Shown here piece after piece: positions 1 to 4,538 of a DNA stretch of 10,013 nucleotides (the first letter of the stretch is position 1; each line of letters begins with the position of its first letter). The position numbers and the translations under genes are program-made. The stretch is taken from assembly GCA_025997715.1 (NCBI GenBank), contig BNUY01000119.1, positions 1-10,013 of the forward strand. Reading direction: 5' to 3'. This DNA comes from Spirochaetia bacterium (lineage in GTDB: Bacteria; Spirochaetota; Spirochaetia; Treponematales; Breznakiellaceae). The notes beneath the pieces are model-generated. The model made no database searches. It saw nothing but the letters and a program-made list of their open reading frames with translations, and was not told the origin of the DNA.

Positions 1-329
1 GGGTGCTTTCCGGGCTGATAAAGCCTACAAAGGGCACGGTGCTGGTGAACGGCATCAACACACGGAGCAAAAAAAACTTTATAGAATTACGCAAAACCCT
101 GGGCATGGTTTTTCAAAACCCGGAAAATCAAATTGTATTTGAAAAGGTACGGGATGATATTGCCTTCGGCCTGCGCAACCTGAACTTTACCGATGCCGAA
201 ATTGAAACCCGGATTGACGAAATTTCAAAAACCATGGCCATAGAACAGTTTACCGATTCCTTTGAACTGAGCATGGGGCAAAAACAGCAAAGGGAACCAA
301 TTTGTCATTCCCCCAACGGTTTATTTTGA
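1..329 (+). pseudogene. ECF/Cbi-type ABC transporter ATPase, partial and decayed
   Basis: The reading frame is already open at the left edge, so the Walker A end lies outside the window. The visible part matches energy-coupling-factor (EcfA/CbiO-like) ATPases, which energise uptake of vitamins or metal ions at the inner face of the membrane. It begins just after the P-loop (LSGLIKPTKGTVLVNG), then shows the Q-loop stretch GMVFQNPENQIV and the family-typical DDIAFGLRNL. The ABC signature is degraded: LSMGQKQQ instead of LSGGQKQR. The frame then runs into unrelated residues and stops at 327-329. The Walker B, D-loop and H-loop, roughly the last 100 residues of a normal 270-residue protein, are absent. 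In the next frame after 285, short traces resembling the lost tail (PQRFIL) are arguable. No ATPase could be made from this. I am confident of the family and of the truncation. Confidence 0.8.
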
Positions 330-428
330 AATCAATAATTGACTATTGAGAAAATGCATTTTGCTCAAGGTATTGGTGTTATTGACAAAATTGTTTTGGA
401 TATTGCTTCAACGGTAAAAATAAAGCAT

Positions 429-448
429 CCTCGCCCTAAAGGGCGAGG
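429..448. repeat. Perfect palindrome, 8-bp arms, TAAA loop
   Basis: The arms CCTCGCCC and GGGCGAGG flank a TAAA loop. The core CGCCCTAAAGGGCG recurs at 516-529. Hairpins of this shape are typical of IS200/IS605 ends and of REP-type dispersed repeats. Which of these applies cannot be decided from one locus. Confidence 0.75.
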
Positions 449-481
449 TATTGAAGATTTCTCTTTGAAATCTTTGCGCAC

Positions 482-502
482 GTGGGGGAACATATCCCCC
501 AC
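482..502. repeat. Perfect inverted repeat, 8-bp arms, 5-nt loop
   Basis: GTGGGGGA (482-489) and TCCCCCAC (495-502) flank the loop ACATA. It lies between the two CGCCCTAAAGGGCG hairpins, so 429-529 carries three stem-loops in a row. No T-run follows on either strand, which argues against a terminator. Confidence 0.7.
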
Positions 503-515
503 ACCCCCAGCTTTA

Positions 516-529
516 CGCCCTAAAGGGCG
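516..529. repeat. Second copy of the CGCCCTAAAGGGCG palindrome
   Basis: This is the same 14-nt core as at 432-445, with 5-bp arms and a TAAA loop. A GGGG run follows at 529-532, where the first copy has GAGG, so the flanks differ. Two copies 84 nt apart in the same orientation suggest a composite repeat element. Confidence 0.7.
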
Positions 530-627
530 GGGAATTATACCCTTAGAGATTAAAAATGTAGAAGATTTGAAAATTCTAAATTGGGTTGAATAGTTAGAAG
601 AGTATTAGTGTAACGGTCCCGAGCCCC

Positions 628-768
628 CTACTTAAACTTCCCGTTGGCAATTTCCTCGTCCATATGCCGGAGCCGCCGGGAAAGATCCCGGGCCAGATTC
701 ATTATCATAAGGGAAAAGGCGCCGATATCCAGCTTGTAAATAGCATGCAGAGCCTTGGAGGTATTCCT
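628..768 (-). pseudogene. C-terminal stub of a Crp-like cyclic-nucleotide-binding regulator
   Basis: Read on the minus strand and ending at a TAG at 630-628, the frame gives HAIYKLDIGAFSLMIMN, then LARDLSRRLRHMDEEI. This is the pattern at the end of the cNMP-binding domain of Crp/Fnr-type proteins: a short helix, the phase F(S/A)LM.MN.AR, then S.RLR..DE. Such domains bind cAMP, c-di-GMP or a redox signal and control DNA binding or another output. Only about 45 residues remain. A stop at 777-775 interrupts the frame upstream, and no start codon or effector domain is present. The family's single-domain members do end soon after this helix, so the real C-terminus may be kept while the N-terminal ~100 residues are lost. 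The break point lies near 765-775, just before the inverted repeat at 816-850. Confidence 0.6.
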
Positions 769-815
769 TTCTCTCTATACGGTATTCTTGCCTCCCCCGT
801 GGTGCCTTGTAGTAT

Positions 816-850
816 CGCCACATAACAGAGCAATGCTCTGTTGTATGGCG
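816..850. repeat. Imperfect 35-bp inverted repeat
   Basis: The 17-nt arms (816-832 and 834-850) pair with two mismatches around a single central base. The inner nine pairs, AACAGAGCA/TGCTCTGTT, are perfect. A second small palindrome, GGCAATTGCC, follows at 850-859. The element lies between the Crp stub and the chimeric gene, about 50 nt before the latter's start. It could be an operator or part of the rearrangement scar. There is no T-run, so a terminator is unlikely. Confidence 0.6.
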
Positions 851-902
851 GCAATTGCCATAATGCTCAGCTCCTATTTTTTGATGAATTGGAGGAACCT
901 CG

Positions 903-1089
903 ATGAATTTCAATTCTTGGCAGTTTTTGGTGTTTTTTCCGGTGGTTGCGGTGGGGTATTTCGGCATCACCATGCGGGTAAGGCGTGTCCTGCCGGCGCT
1001 GTCTAATACCCTGTCCCAGGTTTTTCTGCTTGGGGTGTCCCTGTTTTTCTATGCCTGCTGGAATCCGGTCTACCTTGGGCTGATCCTGT
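903..1089 (+). repeat. Duplicated 5' end of the MBOAT gene, copy 1
   Basis: This matches 2999-3185. There are seven mismatches within the first ~80 nt, then 95 nt of perfect identity (981-1075 with 3077-3171), a four-base patch with three differences, and a shared CTGATCCTGT. Weaker similarity extends upstream of the start (AGCTCCT followed by a T-run in both), so part of the promoter/leader is also duplicated. Confidence 0.9.
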
Positions 1090-1634
1090 CTCTTATAGCC
1101 TCTTCTAAAACATCCAGGCCGGAAATTGAAAATGTTATCGGCCAGTCGGTGGGCCCCCAGATTGAACGGCTGGAAAATGAGTTCCGCCTAATCCGGCGAA
1201 TCATCCCCATTTTCGCAAAACCCGGGACCCGCCAAATCCGGTATGTCATAGAGGATAATTTTCTTAAGCTTTGGTTCCGGTTTATTTATAAATACCGGAG
1301 CGCCATTGAGATTGGAAATTACACCTATGTCCGGGAGATTATCGAACGGGACTATTCCACCTATGCCGGGCTGGTTCTGGAAAAATATTTCCGGGAAAAA
1401 CTGATGCAGTCCGGGGAGTACTCCGCCATAGGGACATACTGGGAAAAGGGTAACCTTAACGAGGTAGATCTTGTGGCGGTGAATGATGATAAAAAACGTA
1501 TGCTTGTCGGGGAAGTTAAGCTGAATCCCAGGGAGCTTAGGCTGAGCGAGTTGGAGAGAAAGGCCGCGGTGCTTAGTGCAAGCAGGCCGAAATACAAGGT
1601 GGAGTTAGTGGGATTTTCGGTGAAGGATATGTAG
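903..1634 (+). CDS. Chimera: MBOAT N-terminus fused to DUF234 ATPase/nuclease C-terminus
   Basis: The start ATG has a strong GGAGG (891-895) seven nt upstream. Residues 1-62 match the N-terminus of the intact MBOAT protein at 2999 almost exactly, including its first two membrane segments (about 8-24 and 36-62). From LSLIASSKTSRPEIE onward the protein is instead the C-terminal part of a DUF234-type ATPase: remains of a winged helix, then a PD-(D/E)XK-like core. The candidate catalytic residues are Asp189 (in NEVD) and Glu204-x-Lys206 (in GEVK). The ATPase's Walker A and B half is missing. The junction falls at 1076-1089, where both parents could share CTGATCCTGT. The frame stays open across the join for 243 codons, so a membrane-anchored nuclease-like protein could be made, but a chance in-frame relic is equally possible. 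The 3' end lies in the palindrome at 1631-1644. Confidence 0.75.
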   Translation: MNFNSWQFLVFFPVVAVGYFGITMRVRRVLPALSNTLSQVFLLGVSLFFYACWNPVYLGLILSLIASSKTSRPEIENVIGQSVGPQIERLENEFRLIRRIIPIFAKPGTRQIRYVIEDNFLKLWFRFIYKYRSAIEIGNYTYVREIIERDYSTYAGLVLEKYFREKLMQSGEYSAIGTYWEKGNLNEVDLVAVNDDKKRMLVGEVKLNPRELRLSELERKAAVLSASRPKYKVELVGFSVKDM

Positions 1635-1644
1635 CGGCCGCTAC
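1631..1644. repeat. Perfect 14-bp palindrome over the chimera's stop codon
   Basis: GTAGCGGCCGCTAC is self-complementary and contains the TAG stop (1632-1634). As RNA it would form a short GC-rich stem at the 3' end of the message, but no U-run follows. It may act with the inverted repeat 11 nt downstream. Confidence 0.6.
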
Positions 1645-1654
1645 AGTATGATGT

Positions 1655-1692
1655 AACAACTCCAAAAATATTATAATATTCTTGGAGTTGTT
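1655..1692. promoter_or_regulatory. 38-bp near-perfect inverted repeat abutting the TA promoter
   Basis: The 19-nt arms AACAACTCCAAAAATATTA and TAATATTCTTGGAGTTGTT are complementary with one mismatch and no spacer. The right end touches the -35 hexamer at 1691-1696. Toxin-antitoxin operons are commonly autorepressed through inverted repeats at this place, so an operator is my first reading. The alternative is a terminator for the chimeric gene, but the downstream bases GCGTAAAA lack a U-run. Confidence 0.55.
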
Positions 1693-1719
1693 GCGTAAAA
1701 TATACAAATATGCTATACT
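1691..1719 (+). promoter_or_regulatory. Sigma70-type promoter for the toxin-antitoxin pair
   Basis: The -35 is TTGCGT (1691-1696) and the -10 is TATACT (1714-1719), with a 17-nt spacer and an extended -10 TGC immediately before. Transcription would start near 1726, giving a leader of about 14 nt that contains the AAGGAG ribosome site (1728-1733). Confidence 0.65.
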
Positions 1720-1739
1720 GAGTTCGTAAGGAGTTCCGG

Positions 1740-2015
1740 ATGAATAAACAGCGCATAACCATTGATATTCCGCAAGGCATGGAAGGCCATATTGCCGCTG
1801 CCCAGATAGAGCGGGAGGTCAAACGCTTTATTGCCATGAAATTCTACGCCGACAAGAAAATCACTATCGGCATGGCAGCCCAGTATGCCGGGATGAACCG
1901 CTATGAATTTGAACAGTATCTCGCCCACTATAATGTCCCCTGTTCCTTGCTTGAATACGATGACGTGATGGCTGACCTCGAAAAGATGAACGGCGCCGCC
2001 ATTCCGGCGCGGTAA
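1740..2015 (+). CDS. UPF0175-family antitoxin
   Basis: The 91-residue protein is of the size and pattern of UPF0175 (PF03683) proteins, which are usually encoded just before PIN-like toxins and are thought to bind DNA and neutralise the partner. The N-terminus (ITIDIPQGMEGHI) is the short beta strand and linker. Residues 21-40 form a helix around the FIAMKFYADKKIT segment. The helix-turn-helix core, ITIGMAAQYAGMNRYEFEQYL, spans about residues 40-60. The tail carries the acidic YDDVMADLEKM typical of the family. ATG at 1740 follows AAGGAG by six nt. Only three nt separate its stop from the toxin's GTG, so the two are surely co-transcribed and probably translationally coupled. The gene looks intact. 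Self-regulation through the inverted repeat at 1655-1692 is an inference from position. Confidence 0.8.
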   Translation: MNKQRITIDIPQGMEGHIAAAQIEREVKRFIAMKFYADKKITIGMAAQYAGMNRYEFEQYLAHYNVPCSLLEYDDVMADLEKMNGAAIPAR

Positions 2016-2018
2016 CCG

Positions 2019-2399
2019 GTGGTTATTGTTGCCGATACCGGCGCTCTTATTTCACTTGCCCTTGTTGACCATCTCGAACTCCTGCAAACCCTGTACGGCG
2101 CCGTTTATATTCCTGAAGCGGTCTGGCGGGAAATCACCGTCTACATTGAACCGATGCATGTTTTGTACGATCTTCAAGAGTGTATACGACCGGTAACCGG
2201 CCCGAATCCTTTTGCCGGCATTATGCACGGCGGAGAAGCTGAAGCTGCCTGTTTGTACCGGGAGCTTAACGCCGATTACCTGGTAATAGATGATTGGGAT
2301 GCCCGCTTGATAGCTGAAGCCAACGGTATTACCTGTATCGGGAAGCAAGAAACCGTACTCTTATTGGCCCTCTGCGTCCGCTTTTTGCCATTCTTTTAG
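2019..2399 (+). CDS. DUF3368 PIN-like toxin, C-terminus frameshifted
   Basis: The N-terminal four-fifths is a DUF3368 (PF11848) PIN-like domain, a putative ribonuclease toxin. It has VADTGALISL with Asp6, the YIPEAVWREI strand-helix, GGEAEA with Glu73 and Glu75, and VIDDWDARLIAEANGI with Asp91, Asp92 and Asp94. These acidic residues are the expected metal site and all are present. After residue 108 the sequence leaves the family pattern and ends at 126. The expected ending (LIGPLRPL, then the helix NLLNRLLVRFGE) is found one frame back, at 2354-2476. This fits a small deletion near 2343-2356. Start GTG at 2019 lies three nt after the antitoxin stop with no good ribosome site, so translation probably depends on coupling. 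The PIN core may still fold, but loss of the last helix makes an inactive or weakened toxin likely. The antitoxin beside it is intact. Confidence 0.75.
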   Translation: MVIVADTGALISLALVDHLELLQTLYGAVYIPEAVWREITVYIEPMHVLYDLQECIRPVTGPNPFAGIMHGGEAEAACLYRELNADYLVIDDWDARLIAEANGITCIGKQETVLLLALCVRFLPFF

Positions 2400-2476
2400 C
2401 GCACAACCGCTATTATAAAAAGAATCTCCTCAACAGACTGCTTGTCCGGTTTGGTGAAAAACCGTTGGAGGAGTAA
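2354..2476 (+). pseudogene. Out-of-frame C-terminal remnant of the DUF3368 toxin
   Basis: In the frame ending at the TAA of 2474-2476 the codons give TLIGPLRPLFAILLAHNRYY and then NLLNRLLVRFGEKPLEE. This aligns without gaps to the usual DUF3368 ending (GLI-x3-RPLL-x2-L, then a helix ending near GE). It overlaps the end of the in-frame toxin ORF. Compared with the family, about six residues are missing between the CIG strand and LIGPLRPL. A net deletion of 3n+1 nt therefore explains both the gap and the frame change. Confidence 0.6.
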
Positions 2477-2540
2477 CACTAAAATAATCTGTTAGTATGC
2501 TATAATCTCTGCCCTATCTTCTTCAATACTGATTAACCTT

Positions 2541-2864
2541 TTACAAATAGTTATCCGCAATGGCCCGTATGCGTTCGGAAACATCCTTTACGAGGGTGTC
2601 GGTGAAGGCGTCCTTTTGCATGGTCTGTAGGCGGCCGCGGACAAGGGACGGGTCGGATTCGTCATAAAACAAGAGGTAGGGCGCGATGTTGAGGGCGGTG
2701 GCGATCCGTTCTATGTAGGCTATTGAGGGGAACCGGCGGCCGATTTCTATCTGCCTGATGTAGCCGGGATCGGTTTCGCAGAGTTCCGCGAGTTTTTCCT
2801 GGGTGAAACCTGCCTGTTTCCGGTGTCTTTTCATGTTAGCCATAAAAATTTGTTGCAGCGCCAT
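2541..2864 (-). CDS. XRE-family HTH transcriptional regulator
   Basis: This 107-residue protein is a single-domain Cro/C1 (XRE)-type DNA-binding protein. The helix-turn-helix runs through residues about 9-65: NMKRHRKQAGFTQEKLAELC, then the recognition stretch DPGYIRQIEIGRRFPSIAYIERIATAL. The conserved TQEKLAE and IE.G.R.PS positions are all present. The remaining ~40 residues (from YDESDPSLV) are charged and probably helical and may serve dimerisation. The start ATG at 2864 has no close ribosome site (GGAG lies 16 nt upstream). A later ATG at 2843 would still keep the whole HTH. It is divergent from the MBOAT gene, with 134 nt between them containing the MBOAT promoter, so it could regulate that operon or itself. 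It also lies next to the TA pair and could instead be a stray member of that block. Confidence 0.85.
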   Translation of the reverse strand: MALQQIFMANMKRHRKQAGFTQEKLAELCETDPGYIRQIEIGRRFPSIAYIERIATALNIAPYLLFYDESDPSLVRGRLQTMQKDAFTDTLVKDVSERIRAIADNYL

Positions 2865-2935
2865 AGGCTTATTCTAATCGCTCCGGTTTCCCCATAAACA
2901 GAAGCAAATTGATTCTATTTCCCCACAACAGTAGC

Positions 2936-2964
2936 TTGACGCTTCTATTATAAGCTATTATTAT
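2936..2964 (+). promoter_or_regulatory. Sigma70-type promoter of the MBOAT-SGNH operon
   Basis: TTGACG (2936-2941) and TATTAT (2959-2964) are separated by exactly 17 nt. Transcription would begin near 2971, giving a leader of about 28 nt that includes the ribosome site AGGTAGGA (2984-2991), seven nt before the ATG at 2999. It lies in the divergent gap beside the XRE regulator. Confidence 0.7.
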
Positions 2965-2998
2965 GCTATTAGCTCCTGTTTTTAGGTAGGATATTTCG

Positions 2999-3185
2999 AT
3001 GAATTTCAACTCTTGGCAGTTTCTGGTGTTTTTTCCGTTGGTTGCGGTGGGGTATTTCGGCATCATCATGGGGATCAGGCGTGTCCTGCCGGCGCTGTCT
3101 AATACCCTGTCCCAGGTTTTTCTGCTTGGGGTGTCCCTGTTTTTCTATGCCTGCTGGAATCCGGTCTACCTGGCTCTGATCCTGT
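2999..3185 (+). repeat. Duplicated 5' end of the MBOAT gene, copy 2 (intact gene)
   Basis: This is the counterpart of 903-1089. Here the sequence continues into the full MBOAT reading frame, while copy 1 runs into a DUF234 tail. The 95-nt perfect stretch is 3077-3171. Confidence 0.9.
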
Positions 3186-4531
3186 TTTCGGTGGCCGTTA
3201 CCTGGCTGTCCGGAATACTGATGGCGGGGACGGCGCCGGAAAACAGAAAAATCTTTTTTATCGCGTCCCTGGCGCTGAATTTGGGGGTGCTGTTTTTCTT
3301 CAAGTACTATAATTTTTTTGCCGGAACGGTGAATCCCCTTTTGGGCACTATAGGGACAGGCGCCGGGTTACCCGGTTTAAATGTGCTTTTGCCGGTGGGG
3401 ATTTCCTTCTATACTTTCCAGGCATTGGGGTACTCGATTGACGTGTACCGGGGAACCGTGGCGGCGGAACGGAATTTTGTAAGCTATGCCCTGTTTGTTA
3501 CGTTTTTCCCCCAACTTGTTGCGGGGCCGATAGAGCGGACAGGGAATCTGCTGCCTCAATTTAAGGCGGATCATGTTTTCGATTATGACCGGGTAACTTC
3601 TGGGTTGAAACTTGCCGCTTGGGGGATGTTCAAAAAGGTTGTTATTGCCGACCGTCTCGCAGTATATGTGAACGGCGTTTATGGTGATCCTGCGGTGTAC
3701 CCTGCCGCAGCGTTGGTGCTGGCGACTTTTTTCTTTACCTTTCAGATTTACTGCGATTTTTCCGGGTATTCCGATCTTGCCATCGGTACGGCGCGGGTTC
3801 TGGGCTTTAATCTGATGACCAATTTCAGGAAGCCCTATTTTTCAAAGTCTATAAGTGAATTCTGGCGGCGGTGGCATATTTCCCTTTCCACGTGGCTCAA
3901 GGATTATATCTATATTCCCCTGGGCGGTAATAGGAAAGGCGCCTTCCGGCAAAAGCTGAATCTGCTTATCACTTTTTTGCTCAGCGGCCTTTGGCATGGC
4001 GCTGCCTGGCATTTTGTAATTTGGGGGCTTCTCCACGGTGTTTACCAGGTTATTGAGCGGAGTATTCCTGAACGGATCAATGCTGTGTTTAAGAAAGTCC
4101 CGGTTGTGCAGGTGTGTGTCACGTTTCTGCTTGTATGCTTTGCGTGGATATTTTTCCGGGCTAATACTATGGGAGATGCGTTTTTGATTGTTAGGAAGTT
4201 GGGTGATCTTCCGGCGGAGTGTGCGGGATATTTGGTCCGGATTCCTGAACGGGGGATTGTTAATACGGTGCGGGTGGCGTTTCAGTTGGGGACATTAGCC
4301 CAGGGTATTGCCAATCCTGTTACAGGGTTTGGAATGACAGCCTTTGGTCTTTCCATTATAACAGTGATTATATTGCTTGTAGGTGATAACTGGACCAAGG
4401 CCGTGCCGGGAACGAAACGTATTATGCGGTCTCCCCTGGTTTTGCGCTGGGCGGGGTATTGTGGGATCATGCTTACCATATTGCTAAGCTGGAACACCGC
4501 TTCGAATCAATTTATCTATTTTACATTTTGA
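2999..4531 (+). CDS. MBOAT-family O-acyltransferase, AlgI/PatA-like
   Basis: The 510-residue polytopic membrane protein is of normal length for AlgI-like members of the membrane-bound O-acyltransferase family. These pass an acyl (usually acetyl) group from a cytoplasmic donor through the membrane to an extracellular glycan acceptor or partner protein. Landmarks: N-terminal helices (8-62), the LLPVGISFYTFQALGYSIDVYRG block, the FFPQLVAGPIER block, FWRRWHISLSTWLKDYIYIPLGGNR (from Phe288), and the active-site segment LSGLWHGAAWHFVIWGLLHG, with the conserved histidines His333 and His346. Further helices follow to residue 510. All family blocks are intact. ATG at 2999 has AGGTAGGA seven nt upstream. 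It overlaps a ribosome site for the next gene, which starts eight nt after this stop. Substrate cannot be read from sequence: peptidoglycan, an exopolysaccharide or a glycolipid are all possible. Confidence 0.92.
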   Translation: MNFNSWQFLVFFPLVAVGYFGIIMGIRRVLPALSNTLSQVFLLGVSLFFYACWNPVYLALILFSVAVTWLSGILMAGTAPENRKIFFIASLALNLGVLFFFKYYNFFAGTVNPLLGTIGTGAGLPGLNVLLPVGISFYTFQALGYSIDVYRGTVAAERNFVSYALFVTFFPQLVAGPIERTGNLLPQFKADHVFDYDRVTSGLKLAAWGMFKKVVIADRLAVYVNGVYGDPAVYPAAALVLATFFFTFQIYCDFSGYSDLAIGTARVLGFNLMTNFRKPYFSKSISEFWRRWHISLSTWLKDYIYIPLGGNRKGAFRQKLNLLITFLLSGLWHGAAWHFVIWGLLHGVYQVIERSIPERINAVFKKVPVVQVCVTFLLVCFAWIFFRANTMGDAFLIVRKLGDLPAECAGYLVRIPERGIVNTVRVAFQLGTLAQGIANPVTGFGMTAFGLSIITVIILLVGDNWTKAVPGTKRIMRSPLVLRWAGYCGIMLTILLSWNTASNQFIYFTF

Positions 4532-4538
4532 GGTCCGT

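Larger units (their letters stand above)
330..627. other. AT-rich spacer with palindromic repeats, no recognisable gene
   Basis: This stretch separates two gene remnants. One frame (TTG at 339 to stop at 591-593, 84 codons) stays open, but I recognise no family in it and no good ribosome binding site precedes it. Two palindromes with the same core translate in that frame as PRPKGRGI and LRPKGRGI, so the open frame may simply reflect how the repeats read. The base composition is visibly more AT-rich than the flanking genes except in the palindromes. I regard it as repeat debris, possibly ends of a small IS200/IS605-like or MITE-like element, and not as a gene. Confidence 0.5.

Noticed and set aside
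429..529. CRISPR-like array from the repeated palindromes
   Set aside because: There are only two copies of a 14-nt core with different flanks and a third, unrelated stem between them. No regular spacers and no cas genes are present.
632..973. Minus-strand frame of 113 codons over the Crp stub and the chimera's start
   Set aside because: The Crp-like residues are in a different frame, and the first part merely reads the MBOAT 5' end backwards. The same reading recurs at 2869-3069 because of the duplication.
1361..1837. Minus-strand frame across the DUF234 tail and the antitoxin start
   Set aside because: Both strands cannot be genes here. The plus-strand frames have family matches and ribosome sites, and this one has neither.
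2381..2387. CTTTTTG as a programmed -1 frameshift site in the toxin gene
   Set aside because: It is in the right phase, but no downstream stem-loop is evident and the protein alignment shows residues missing before this point, so a deletion explains the data better. Kept only as an alternative in the toxin finding.
2501..2506. Perfect TATAAT preceded by TATGC after the toxin
   Set aside because: No matching -35 lies 16-18 nt upstream, and the next plus-strand gene, 490 nt away, has its own promoter.
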